From Mycobacterium sp. 1274756.6 (GTDB lineage Bacteria; Actinomycetota; Actinomycetes; Mycobacteriales; Mycobacteriaceae), in assembly GCF_001668625.1 (NCBI RefSeq), contig NZ_LZLJ01000048.1, positions 1-64,000 on the forward strand: a stretch of 64,000 bases of DNA. Reading direction: 5' to 3'. The number at the start of each line of letters is the position of its first letter. Position 1 is the first letter of the stretch. This document shows positions 1 to 7,720 of this stretch, piece after piece. The notes beneath the pieces were generated by a model, which saw only the letters and a list, made by a program, of their open reading frames with translations, was not told the origin of the DNA and searched no databases. Position numbers and translations under genes: made by a program.

Positions 1-98
1 ATCTACCGGCATTTCCCGAACAAGGAAGCGCTGCTGGTGGAGTTGCTGGTCGGGATCAGCACCCGGCTGCTCGACGGCGTGCGGGGCCGCTGGGGCGG
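1..98 (+). pseudogene. TetR-family regulator, N-terminal fragment (broken gene)
   Basis: Frame 1 from the window edge reads IYRHFPNKEALLVELL, the recognition-helix end of a TetR DNA-binding domain, and continues to about LLDGVRGR. After roughly position 92 the frame stays open to a stop near 366, but its residues are only the reverse complement of the proline-rich gene on the other strand. The matching TetR C-terminus lies on the minus strand at 529-717. The position before an Rv2507-like gene suggests the Rv2506 (BkaR) orthologue, known in M. tuberculosis as a TetR regulator of branched-chain keto-acid catabolism. About 60 residues of the middle of a normal TetR protein are not found here, so the gene looks dead or misassembled. 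The true start lies left of the window. Confidence 0.7.
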
Positions 99-488
99 CG
101 GGGGCGCGGGCAGGCGCGGCGACGGGGTCAGTGTCGGGGCGGCCGTCGGCGGTCCCGACCGGTCGGAGCGGGAGTCGTTGCTGATCAGCACCGCGATCAC
201 CAACGCCACCACCAGCAGGATCGCGGCCCCGGCCAGCAGCCACAGGCCGCGGGAGGACCGAGGCGGCTCGGGCGGCGGCGGCCCGGACGAAGCCGGCTGT
301 TCGGGCTCGTGGCGGGGCAGCTGGCGGGTCGGGTCGGGCCCCGGCGGCGGATACCCGCCGCCGTAGGGGTAGTGCTGGCCGGCGTACGCCGGGTCCGGGT
401 AGAGCGGGTAGTCGGCGGGGGTCGGTTCGGACCCGTACGGCGAGCGCCGGGCCCAGGCGTCGTCGTCGCCCCAACGTGGATCGGTCAT
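96..488 (-). pseudogene. Proline-rich membrane protein (Rv2507-like), N-terminal fragment
   Basis: Minus-strand reading from ATG at 488 (GAGG about five bases upstream) gives MTDPRWGDDDAWARR, then a Tyr/Pro-rich cytoplasmic tail of about 80 residues. One transmembrane helix follows at residues 81-102, then a Pro/Thr-rich external stretch. Reading further runs into the antisense of the TetR fragment at 1-95. The expected MmpS-like C-terminal domain is not downstream on this strand; it is found on the plus strand at 704-994. Rv2507 of M. tuberculosis has the same plan (proline-rich tail, one helix, small external domain). The gene is therefore split and its two parts face opposite ways. Exact breakpoint unresolved. 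Confidence 0.7.
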
Positions 489-528
489 GCCCACCTCATG
501 GGGGGCAGAGTACCCGCGCGGTCGGGGA

Positions 529-717
529 TCAGCCTCGGAGAGCGTCGGTGCTGCGCAGCGCGGCCAGAGTCATCGCCCGCATCAGCGACCGGGCGGACTG
601 GTCGCCGCAGGCCCGGCCGCCGGGGGCCTTCATGCTATGCGGCGTGGAGTTGAGCAACCCGAACGCGGCGTGGGCCATCAACCGGGCCTCGGCCTCACCG
701 ACCGCCCCGCCGACCAC
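529..717 (-). pseudogene. TetR-family regulator, C-terminal fragment (inverted)
   Basis: The minus strand encodes AEARLMAHAAFGLLNSTPHS and on to LRSTDALRG, with a stop at 531-529. This is the last-helix region of an actinobacterial TetR regulator and belongs with the DNA-binding fragment at 1-98, but lies in the opposite orientation. The stop is 41 bases before the ATG of the Rv2507-like fragment, as expected if the two genes were once co-oriented and this whole block was flipped. There is no plausible independent start codon with a ribosome binding site. About 60 residues between the two TetR fragments are missing. Confidence 0.65.
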
Positions 718-994
718 CGCTCCGGGAGCCACCTCGACCGTGGGCTACCAGGTCAGCGGTGAGGGCCGGGCGATCAGCATCGCCTACGTCGGCGCCGGCG
801 GAGTGCTGCGCACCGAGTTCAGCGTGACGCTGCCGTGGAGCACCGAGGTCGACCTCGACTCCGCGACCGCCGAGACCGCCATGGTGACCATCATCACCGC
901 GGGCAACGAGGCGACCTGCACCCTCACCGTCGACGGCGCCCAGGTGCAGCAGCGCAGCGGAGCGTTCGTCACGATCTGCGCGAACACCGGCTGA
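704..994 (+). pseudogene. Rv2507-like protein, C-terminal MmpS-like domain fragment
   Basis: The plus strand reads a Pro/Thr linker and then STVGYQVSGEGRAISIAYVG, with an ATCTLTVDG motif further on, ending at a TGA at 992-994. This small beta-rich extracytoplasmic domain resembles MmpS proteins and the end of Rv2507. No start codon with a ribosome binding site precedes it; it should follow the transmembrane helix now on the opposite strand at 96-488. Its last 26 bases overlap the end of the convergent transporter gene. It is probably not expressed as a membrane protein in this arrangement. Confidence 0.65.
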
Positions 995-2327
995 TCCGAC
1001 CCGACGGGGCCCGCACCCCGACGAGCCCGGCCAGGCCCGCCCCGAGCACCAGACACAACCCGGCCAGGCCGGCGCGATCGGCGTGGAAGACGTCGACGAA
1101 CACCGAGAACAGCCACGGCGCCAGGAAGGTCACGGCCCGCCCGGTCATCGTGTAGAGGCCGAACGCGACGCCCTCCATGCCGTCGGGCGCCATGCGCAAC
1201 AGCAGTGTGCGCGAGGCTGATTGGGCCGGCCCGATGAACAGGCACAGCACCAGCCCGCACGCCCAGAACGCCACCGGACCGGAGAGTGCCAGCAGCGCGA
1301 TCCCCACCGCGATCAGCACCGCCAGCGACCCGACGATGATGGGTTTGGAGCCCAGCCGGTCGTCGAGCAGACCGCCGAGCACCGCGCCGATGGCCGCCAC
1401 CACCGCCGCAGCCCCGCCGAAGAGCAGGACGTCGGCCGAGGACAGGCCGTAGACGTTGACGCCGAGCACCGCGCCGAAGGCGAACACCCCGACCAGCCCG
1501 TCCCGGTAGATCGCGCTGGCCACCAGGAAATAGACCAGGTTGCGGTCGCGTCGCCACTCCCCGCGCAGATCCGACCACAGTTTGCGGTAGCCGCCCAACA
1601 GCCCGTAGCGGCGGGTCGGCACCGCTGGGCCATCCGACCAGTGCCGGCCCGCCAGCAACGGCAGCGCGAACACCACCAGCCAGCCGGCCGCCAACAGCAT
1701 CGCCAACCGCACGTTGTGCCCGTCGTGCGGCGACAGCCGGAGTAGCCCGCGGGTGTCCCCGCTACCGGCGAAGAACCCCAGGTAGACCACCAGCATCAGC
1801 ACCACCGCACCGGCGTAGCCGGCGGCCCACCCGAACCCGGAGACCCGGCCGGCGGTACGCGGTGTGGAGACCTGCCGCAGCATCGCGTTGTAGGGCACCC
1901 CGGCCAGGTCCACGCACGCCGCGGTCATGGCCAGCAGCGCCAGCCCCGGCACCAGATACCCCGGATCGTCGCGGATCAGGCTCATCGCGCAGGTCAGCGC
2001 GGCGGCCAGGCCGGTGAGCACCGCCAGCGCGGGCCGGCGCCGTTGCGGGGCCTCGACCCACACCCCGATCAGTGGCGCCAGCAGCGCGACCGACACCCCG
2101 CCGATGGCCATGGCGCGGCCCAGCCAACTGGCCGACGCGGTGGATCCGGGGCTGACCGCCCCCACGGTGCCGGTCAGGTACACGGAGAAGACGAAGGTGA
2201 CCACGATCGCGTTGAGCCCGGCGGCACCGCAGTCCCAGACCATCCAGGCCAGTACCCGCGAGCGCAGCACGCCGCCCAACGTCCGAGACCCGCCCGGGCG
2301 GTCTGGCCGTGATCCCGGGCTGCCCAC
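969..2327 (-). CDS. MFS/Atg22-like integral membrane transporter (Rv2508c-like)
   Basis: A 452-residue protein with about twelve hydrophobic segments and a short loop carrying GVWVEAPQRRRPAL after the second helix, as in the UMF1/Atg22-like branch of the major facilitator superfamily. Substrate unknown. It corresponds in position and orientation to Rv2508c, divergent from cmrA. The GTG start at 2327 has no Shine-Dalgarno sequence; a -10-like TAAAGT lies on the minus strand at 2340-2335, seven bases before it, so a leaderless transcript is likely. The 3' end overlaps the convergent Rv2507-like fragment by 26 bp. Confident as a membrane transporter, unsure of substrate. Confidence 0.8.
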   Translation of the reverse strand: MGSPGSRPDRPGGSRTLGGVLRSRVLAWMVWDCGAAGLNAIVVTFVFSVYLTGTVGAVSPGSTASASWLGRAMAIGGVSVALLAPLIGVWVEAPQRRRPALAVLTGLAAALTCAMSLIRDDPGYLVPGLALLAMTAACVDLAGVPYNAMLRQVSTPRTAGRVSGFGWAAGYAGAVVLMLVVYLGFFAGSGDTRGLLRLSPHDGHNVRLAMLLAAGWLVVFALPLLAGRHWSDGPAVPTRRYGLLGGYRKLWSDLRGEWRRDRNLVYFLVASAIYRDGLVGVFAFGAVLGVNVYGLSSADVLLFGGAAAVVAAIGAVLGGLLDDRLGSKPIIVGSLAVLIAVGIALLALSGPVAFWACGLVLCLFIGPAQSASRTLLLRMAPDGMEGVAFGLYTMTGRAVTFLAPWLFSVFVDVFHADRAGLAGLCLVLGAGLAGLVGVRAPSGRISRCSRRS

Positions 2328-2361
2328 GCTGGGGACTTTAAACGCTGTCTACGATTGGCGC
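2328..2361. promoter_or_regulatory. Divergent leaderless promoters in a 34-bp gap
   Basis: Only 34 bases separate the GTG of the leftward transporter and the ATG of cmrA. On the plus strand TACGAT (2350-2355) sits six bases before the ATG at 2362. On the minus strand TAAAGT (2340-2335) sits seven bases before the GTG at 2327. Both spacings fit a start codon at or next to +1. Any -35 element would have to lie inside the opposite promoter or gene. Confidence 0.5.
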
Positions 2362-3168
2362 ATGCCCGTTCCCGTTCCCAGCCCCGACGCCCGCGCCGTG
2401 GTCACCGGCGCCTCCCAAGGCATCGGCGAAGCGCTGGCCACCGAATTGGCCGCCCGCGGTCACCATCTGATCGTCACCGCCCGGCGCGGTGAGGTGCTGG
2501 CCGCGCTGGCCGCCCGCCTGACCGAACGATACGGCGTGCAGGTCGAGGTGCGCCCGGTCGATCTGGCCGACCCCGCCGCCCGCGCGCCCTTCGTCGAGGA
2601 ACTCGCCGGCCGCAACATCTCGATCCTGTGCGCCAATGCCGGCACCGCGACCTTCGGTCCGGTGGCCAAGCAGGATCCGGTCGAGGAGCGCGACCAGGTC
2701 CAGCTCAACGCGGTCGCGGTGCACGACCTGGTGCTGGCGGTGCTGCCCGGGATGATCGAGCGCAGCGCCGGTGGGATCCTGATCTCCGGTTCGGCGGCGG
2801 GCAACTCGCCGATCCCCAACAACGCCACCTACGCGGCGACCAAGGCGTTCGCCAACACGTTCAGCGAATCGCTGCGCGGTGAGCTGCGCCGATCCGGGGT
2901 GCACGTCACCTTGCTGGCGCCCGGCCCGGTGCGCGCCGAGGCCCCGGACCCCACCGAGGCGTCCCTGGTGGACAAGCTGGTCCCGGACTTCCTGTGGATC
3001 TCGGTGGAGCACACCGCGAAACTGTCCCTGGATGCCTTGGAGCGCAACAAGATGCGCGTCGTACCCGGGGTGACGTCCAAGGCGATGTCGGTGGCCAGCC
3101 AGTACGCCCCGCGCGCGATCGTCGCGCCGATCGTGGGCAGCTTCTATAAGAAGTTGGGCGGCGACTGA
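2362..3168 (+). CDS. cmrA: Mycolate reductase CmrA (short-chain dehydrogenase)
   Basis: A 268-residue classical short-chain dehydrogenase. It has the NAD(P)-binding TGASQGIG at residues 15-22, the NAG motif near 92-94, and a catalytic Ser144-Tyr157-Lys161 triad in YAATK. Length and neighbours match Rv2509, which by established work (and its corynebacterial counterpart) reduces the 3-oxo intermediate made by Pks13 to the mature mycolic acid. The ATG at 2362 has a -10-like TACGAT just upstream and no ribosome binding site, consistent with a leaderless message. It ends two bases before the convergent HerA-like gene. Function inferred from family and synteny. Confidence 0.88.
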   Translation: MPVPVPSPDARAVVTGASQGIGEALATELAARGHHLIVTARRGEVLAALAARLTERYGVQVEVRPVDLADPAARAPFVEELAGRNISILCANAGTATFGPVAKQDPVEERDQVQLNAVAVHDLVLAVLPGMIERSAGGILISGSAAGNSPIPNNATYAATKAFANTFSESLRGELRRSGVHVTLLAPGPVRAEAPDPTEASLVDKLVPDFLWISVEHTAKLSLDALERNKMRVVPGVTSKAMSVASQYAPRAIVAPIVGSFYKKLGGD

Positions 3169-3169
3169 G

Positions 3170-4720
3170 CTAACGCCTGCGCTTGCCGGTGCCCATCATG
3201 CCGCGGGTGATCTCCCGTCCGGCCGCGGTGCCGGCCGAGCGGGCGAAACTCTTCGCGGCGGGGCTGCTGAGCAGCTCTTTCCACCACTGCAGGAAGCGTT
3301 TCCACCAGCCGAGCTTCTTCGGTTCCCCGGGCGTCCGCTCGTCGCCGACCGACTCGTCTTGGCCCAGTTTGCCTTTCAAGATCTCGTAGGCCGATTCCCG
3401 GTCGATGCTCTCACCGTATTTGGCGTACAGGGAGCTGCCCCGGGCGGCGGTGCGGATCGCTTCGGCGCCGATGGCGTCCATCAGCGAGCGCGGGGCCCGC
3501 AGCCGCGTCCAGGCCACCGGGGTGGGCGCGCCGCGCTCGGAGAGCACCGTGATCACCGCCTCGCCGATACCCAGTGAGGTCAGCGCCGATTCCAGGTCGT
3601 AGACCTTGGTCTTCGGGTAGGTGCGCACCGTTTTGGTGAGCGCCTTCTGGTCGTCGGGGGTGAAGGCGCGCAGCGCGTGCTGCACCCGCGCGCCGAGCTG
3701 GGACAGCACCGCATTGGGCACATCGGTGGGCAGCTGAGTGCAGAAGAACACGCCCACTCCCTTGGAGCGGATCAGTTTGACGGTCTGCTCCACCTGGTCG
3801 AGGAAGGCCTTGGAGGCGTCGCTGAACAACAGGTGCGCTTCGTCGAAGAAGAAGACCAGCTTGGGCTTGTCGATGTCGCCGACCTCGGGCAGCAAGGTGA
3901 ATAGGTCGGCGAGCACCCACATCAGGAAGGTGGAGAACAGCACCGGGCGGGCGGCCTGGTCGCCGAGTTCGAGCAGGGTGATCACCCCGCGGCCCTGTTC
4001 GTCGACGCGCAGCAGGTCTTCGGGGTCGAGCTCGGGTTCCCCGAAGAACGTGTCGGCGCCTTCGGCTTCGAGGTTGATCAGCGCCCGCAGGATCACTCCG
4101 GCGGTGGCTGTGGATACCGCGCCGAGTGCCTTGAGGTCGGCTTTGCCCTCGTCGCTGGTGAGGTGGGTGATCACCGCGCGCAGGTCCTTCAGGTCCAGCA
4201 GCGCCAGGCCCTGCTGGTCGGCCCAGTGGAAGATCAGCCCGAGCGTCGACTCCTGGGTGGCGTTGAGTCCCAGCACCTTCGACAGCAGGATCGGCCCGAA
4301 GCTGGAGATCGTCGCGCGCACCGGCACGCCGATCCCGTCGGTGCCCAGCGACAAGAACTCCACCGGGTAGGCGGTGGGCTCCCAGGAGTCGCCGGTGTCG
4401 TCGTTGCGTTCGGTGATCTTGTCGTTGCGCGTCCCGGGGCGCGCCAGCCCGGACAGGTCGCCTTTGACGTCGGCCATCAGCACCGGCACCCCGGCGGCGG
4501 AGAGCTGCTCGGCGAGGACCTGCAGAGTCTTGGTCTTGCCGGTGCCGGTGGCGCCGGCGATCAGGCCGTGCCGGTTGACCGTCGCCAGCGGGATGCGGAC
4601 CGGCGCCTGCGGGTCGACAGTGCCGTCGACGACGACGGTGCCCAACTCCAGTGCCTGCCCGCCCACCTGGTAGCCGGCAGCGATCTGCTGGGCAGGGTTC
4701 TCTGCCGATTTCGTGCTCAT
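3170..4720 (-). CDS. HerA-like ATPase (DUF853 family, Rv2510c-like)
   Basis: A 516-residue protein. The N-terminal part carries a Walker A GATGTGKT at residues 56-63 and a Walker B region LVFFFDEAHLL. The rest is typical of the HerA/DUF853 P-loop family (helicase-like, FtsK/VirB4-related). The C-terminus is basic (GKRRR). ATG at 4720 was chosen because the protein then begins at the conserved MSTKSAENPAQQIAAGY; an in-frame start 75 bases upstream would add an Arg-rich tail. Synteny gives Rv2510c, divergent from orn. The biological role of this family in mycobacteria is not established; DNA translocation or processing is only a guess. Confidence 0.85.
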   Translation of the reverse strand: MSTKSAENPAQQIAAGYQVGGQALELGTVVVDGTVDPQAPVRIPLATVNRHGLIAGATGTGKTKTLQVLAEQLSAAGVPVLMADVKGDLSGLARPGTRNDKITERNDDTGDSWEPTAYPVEFLSLGTDGIGVPVRATISSFGPILLSKVLGLNATQESTLGLIFHWADQQGLALLDLKDLRAVITHLTSDEGKADLKALGAVSTATAGVILRALINLEAEGADTFFGEPELDPEDLLRVDEQGRGVITLLELGDQAARPVLFSTFLMWVLADLFTLLPEVGDIDKPKLVFFFDEAHLLFSDASKAFLDQVEQTVKLIRSKGVGVFFCTQLPTDVPNAVLSQLGARVQHALRAFTPDDQKALTKTVRTYPKTKVYDLESALTSLGIGEAVITVLSERGAPTPVAWTRLRAPRSLMDAIGAEAIRTAARGSSLYAKYGESIDRESAYEILKGKLGQDESVGDERTPGEPKKLGWWKRFLQWWKELLSSPAAKSFARSAGTAAGREITRGMMGTGKRRR

Positions 4721-4861
4721 AGAACCGCGTGTCCTTAGCTGTCGCTCGAATGACGGAGGTGGGGTTGTCGCGCGTCGGCGCCGACGGCGCCCCACGTTCA
4801 GCTGCTCAGATTACTTGGCCGCTGACCGGGCGCGGCAGCCAGCGGCTAACGTGGGCCTACT

Positions 4862-5506
4862 GTGAGTGCTGTGCGCGATGAGCTGGTGTGGATCGACTGC
4901 GAGATGACCGGGCTCGATCTCAGCTCGGACAAGCTGATCGAGATCGCGGTCGTGGTCACCGACGGGGACCTGACCCCGGTGGACGACGGTATCGACATCG
5001 TGATCCACGCCGACGACGCTGCCCTGGATTCGATGATCGACGTGGTCACCGAGATGCACACCCGGTCCGGGCTGATCGAGGAGGTGCGGGCCGCCACCGT
5101 CGACGTGCCGGCCGCCGAGACGATGGTGCTCGACTACCTGCGCCGGCACGTCAAGCAGGCCAAGACCGCGCCGCTGGCCGGTAACTCGATCGCCACCGAC
5201 CGCGGGTTCATCGCCCGCGACATGCCCGCCCTGGACGCCTTCCTGCACTACCGGATGATCGATGTGAGCTCGATCAAGGAGCTCTGCCGGCGCTGGTACC
5301 CGCGGATTTATTTCGGTCAGCCAGCCAAGGGGCTGGCGCATCGGGCGCTGGCCGACATCCACGAGTCGATTCGCGAGCTGCAGTATTACCGGCGCACCGC
5401 GTTCGTCGCGCCGCCGGGCCCGTCGACCAGCGAGATCGCCGCGGTGGCGACCGAGTTGGGTGCCGCCGACCACACCGATTCGGCCTCCGAGAACCTCAGC
5501 GGCTAG
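4862..5506 (+). CDS. orn: Oligoribonuclease
   Basis: A 214-residue DEDDh exonuclease that degrades 2-5 nt RNAs and pGpG to mononucleotides. Visible motifs are [10 protein letters not shown] at the N-terminus (Asp12, Glu14), the second Asp region with [13 protein letters not shown], and [14 protein letters not shown] carrying the last His/Asp. The sequence from [11 protein letters not shown] onward is close to the M. tuberculosis enzyme, but the N-terminus uses GTG at 4862 or GTG at 4871, both without a clear ribosome binding site. It is followed 35 bases later by tRNA-His, as in M. tuberculosis. Confidence 0.93.
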   Translation: MSAVRDELVWIDCEMTGLDLSSDKLIEIAVVVTDGDLTPVDDGIDIVIHADDAALDSMIDVVTEMHTRSGLIEEVRAATVDVPAAETMVLDYLRRHVKQAKTAPLAGNSIATDRGFIARDMPALDAFLHYRMIDVSSIKELCRRWYPRIYFGQPAKGLAHRALADIHESIRELQYYRRTAFVAPPGPSTSEIAAVATELGAADHTDSASENLSG

Positions 5507-5541
5507 TATCGGGGGGCTGCCACCAGCCGGTCGGCAGCGAT

Positions 5542-5618
5542 GGTGGCTGTAGTTCAGTTGGTAGAGCACCAGGTTGTGATCCTGGGTGTCGCGGGTTCGA
5601 GTCCCGTCAGCCACCCCA
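5542..5618 (+). tRNA. tRNA-His (GTG)
   Basis: Cloverleaf with acceptor GTGGCTG (5543-5549) paired to CAGCCAC (5608-5614). The extra G at -1 (5542) characteristic of tRNA-His faces C73 (5615). D-loop AGTTGGTAGA, anticodon GTG within TTGTGAT, T-arm GGGTTCGAGTCCC, and an encoded CCA at 5616-5618. It lies just downstream of orn. A 7-base GCCACCA in the leader (5519-5525) is complementary to the first bases of the tRNA and could form an alternative hairpin. Confidence 0.95.
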
Positions 5619-5710
5619 AATTTCGCCGTCGGCGGTTGCGGCGGCCGCGGGTCGGGCCCCTACCGGGTGGGCTCCGGTGGCGCCCCGCACTTACGGTAGG
5701 GTCGCCCTGC

Positions 5711-5740
5711 ATGGCGTCGAGTGAAATCTTTGCGGCATGA
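5711..5740 (+). CDS. Nine-codon leader ORF overlapping the next start (possible leaderless uORF)
   Basis: ATG at 5711 opens MASSEIFAA and stops at TGA 5738-5740, overlapping the downstream ATG (5737) as ATGA. TAGGGT at 5697-5702 is placed about eight bases before the ATG, suggesting a leaderless start. Short leaderless ORFs upstream of genes are common in mycobacteria (established). Nothing else supports translation, so this is tentative. Confidence 0.35.
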   Translation: MASSEIFAA

Positions 5741-6663
5741 CCCTTCCCGCCGACGACAGCGTCGACCCCGAATGCGACGTAATCCCCGAAGCCGGCCCGG
5801 CGAGATCCGAGGACGACCGTGCCGCGAGCCGGCCGAGTGACGGTGAGACGGCGACCGAATCCGACGAACACCACGCCGCCATCGAGCCGGTCGGCGCTAT
5901 GCGGCCGCCCAGTTCGTCCGCGAGCTGGCGGCTCGATGCCCTCGGCGAGCAGCTGAGCCGGTCGCATGCGGAGTTGAAGTCGACGACAGCGCGCTACGGC
6001 GAGGTGGCCGGCCGGATTCCGTCCGACATCAACGACATGAAAGACCGCCTGTCCACCATCCTGCGGGCGGCAACCGAGGAAGCCGAGGCGATCGTCGCCG
6101 ATGCCCGCCAGACGGCGACCAAACTTCGTGAGGACGCCACCGCCCTCGCCGAGGAGACGGCGCGCGCACACCGGTCGGCCGAAAAGGACCGCGACGAAGC
6201 GGCCAAACTCGCCGCCGAAGCCAAACGGGAACACCAATCGGTGACCGAGATGCGGGCCACGTTGGAAGCGAAGACCAAACAGTTCGAAGCCGAAACGACC
6301 CGGACTCGAGACGAGGTCGCCCGGGAGTCCGCCGAACTGATGCGCAACGCGGAGGCTCGCGCCGAAAAGACGCTGAAAGACGTTCAACGCGACATCGACA
6401 GCCATATCGCGGAAGCCGAGGCCAAGCTGGCCGAACTCAACCGGATCCGGGAGGATATCGTCACCCAGATTCGGGCGTTCTACGACCGCTTCAGCATGCT
6501 GGAGTTCGCCGGCGGCGGATCCGGCGGAGCCGGCACGGTTTCTCCGGTGGTCAACGTCGCCTCCTTCGCCCGCTCCCAGCGCCGGGGCGACGCAAAGTCT
6601 GCCCGACCCGCCGCACCAAGCCATCCGCCCGGCGGTGATCGCCGGTTACCCGGCGGCGCTTGA
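5737..6663 (+). CDS. Coiled-coil protein of unknown function, first of a tandem pair
   Basis: A 308-residue protein. Residues 1-60 are acidic and low in complexity, followed by a long Ala/Glu/Lys/Arg-rich helical region (about 65-250) with clear heptad character. A Gly-rich linker then leads to a basic Pro-rich tail. There is no signal peptide, membrane helix or enzymatic motif. It stands 36 bases before a DivIVA-domain coiled-coil gene in the same direction, so the two are probably cotranscribed and may form a filament or scaffold together (inference). The ATG at 5737 lacks a good ribosome binding site but overlaps the stop of a nine-codon ORF, which could feed it ribosomes. I do not recognise an orthologue at this place in H37Rv. 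Confidence 0.7.
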   Translation: MTLPADDSVDPECDVIPEAGPARSEDDRAASRPSDGETATESDEHHAAIEPVGAMRPPSSSASWRLDALGEQLSRSHAELKSTTARYGEVAGRIPSDINDMKDRLSTILRAATEEAEAIVADARQTATKLREDATALAEETARAHRSAEKDRDEAAKLAAEAKREHQSVTEMRATLEAKTKQFEAETTRTRDEVARESAELMRNAEARAEKTLKDVQRDIDSHIAEAEAKLAELNRIREDIVTQIRAFYDRFSMLEFAGGGSGGAGTVSPVVNVASFARSQRRGDAKSARPAAPSHPPGGDRRLPGGA

Positions 6664-6699
6664 TATCCCGATCACGTCAACTAAACCAGGAGAACGCCC

Positions 6700-7617
6700 G
6701 TGCCAGCACGAATCCCGGAGTTTCAGGTCCAGATGCGTGGCTTCGACCGCGCCGAAGTGACCGACTACATCCAGCGGCTGCACAACGAAATCGATTCGCT
6801 GCGTGACCAGATGAACCAGGCCCATCAGTCCGCCCTCACCGGCGACGCGGAGCGCGACCGCCTCGCGGGCGAGGTCACGCAATTGCGTGAGGAGGTCGAG
6901 CGCCTCTCGGGTCCGATCGAATCGGTCGAGAACATGTCGGACCGGATCGCGCGGATGATGCGGGTCGCCTCCGACGAAGCACACCGCACCAAGGAGATGG
7001 CGCGCGAGGAAGCCGCCATGTTGACCACGAAGCTCAACGAGGAGATCGAGGCCGCCCGCAAAGAGGTCGAGGGGGCCCGCCAGGACCGCGCCACCGCCAA
7101 CGCCGCTCTCGCCGAGTTCCAGGCTGTCACCGCCGCCCGCCGTGAGGAGATCCTGACCGAGGCCCGCACCGAGGCCGAGGAGGTGCTGCAGGCCGCCTAC
7201 GCCGAAAGTGCCCGGTTGATCGAGGAGGCCGAGAACGCGGCGCGGGTCCGCCGCGAGACCGACGAGAAATGGCGCCGCGACGCCCAGAAGCGGCTGGATC
7301 AGCAGATCAAGGCGGCCTGGGAGCAGGCCGAGAAGCACGCCGCGAACCTGGAGAAAGACGCGCGACTCAAGGCCACCGACCTGGTGACCGCGGCCGAGAG
7401 CGAGGCCCGGCTGATCACCGAACGCACTCAATCCGACATCAAACTGCTCCACGAGGAGCGCGCCGGACTGCTTACGGCGCTGGCGGAGATCCAGGGCCGC
7501 GTCGAAGACACGCTGCGCCGCTCCCGGATCAGTGTGGTCAAGGATGCCCCGGACAGCGAGCAGTTCGGTGACGTCGACGAAGTCGAGGTCGAGGAGGCCC
7601 GGGCCGAGCAGGCCTAG
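6700..7617 (+). CDS. DivIVA-domain coiled-coil protein
   Basis: A 305-residue protein that starts MPARIPEFQVQMRGFDRAEV and continues TDYIQRLHNEIDSL. This is the short N-terminal DivIVA domain with its RGFDRAEVTDYI signature, which targets curved membrane at poles and septa in Wag31/DivIVA proteins. Residues about 35-280 are continuous charged coiled coil and the end is very acidic. It is neither Wag31 nor SepIVA by length and context, so it is a further DivIVA-type cytoskeletal protein of unknown role, possibly in polar growth. The GTG start at 6700 has AGGAG eight bases upstream. A U-rich hairpin terminator follows at 7656. Confidence 0.75.
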   Translation: MPARIPEFQVQMRGFDRAEVTDYIQRLHNEIDSLRDQMNQAHQSALTGDAERDRLAGEVTQLREEVERLSGPIESVENMSDRIARMMRVASDEAHRTKEMAREEAAMLTTKLNEEIEAARKEVEGARQDRATANAALAEFQAVTAARREEILTEARTEAEEVLQAAYAESARLIEEAENAARVRRETDEKWRRDAQKRLDQQIKAAWEQAEKHAANLEKDARLKATDLVTAAESEARLITERTQSDIKLLHEERAGLLTALAEIQGRVEDTLRRSRISVVKDAPDSEQFGDVDEVEVEEARAEQA

Positions 7618-7655
7618 CCGGCCCCGGCCCGCCGGGTACTCCCTGAGATCGACAT

Positions 7656-7681
7656 CCAAAGCGGGCTAAGACCGCTTTTTC
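7656..7681 (+). terminator. Intrinsic terminator after the DivIVA-domain gene
   Basis: AAAGCGG (7658-7664) and CCGCTTT (7672-7678) form a 7-bp stem with a 7-nt loop, and the T run extends to 7680. It lies 40 bases after the stop codon on the plus strand and ends the two-gene coiled-coil operon. The convergent L,D-transpeptidase ends 40 bases further on. Confidence 0.7.
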
Positions 7682-7720
7682 GGCGCTATCTCGCCGCTGG
7701 CGCGTCGATTTCAGGGGGAC

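Noticed and set aside
92..708. Phase-variable invertible switch at GGGGCGG/CCGCCCC
   Set aside because: The repeat is only 7 bp, flipping it restores neither reading frame, and no invertase gene is nearby; kept only as a rearrangement.
5517..5547. Leader hairpin pairing with the 5' end of tRNA-His as a riboswitch
   Set aside because: A 7-base complementarity in GC-rich DNA is weak evidence; noted under the tRNA only.
5554..7659. Two minus-strand frames opposite the coiled-coil genes
   Set aside because: Their Leu/Val-rich sequence is the antisense of Glu/Lys/Arg-rich coiled coil; the DivIVA signature and ribosome binding site support the plus strand.
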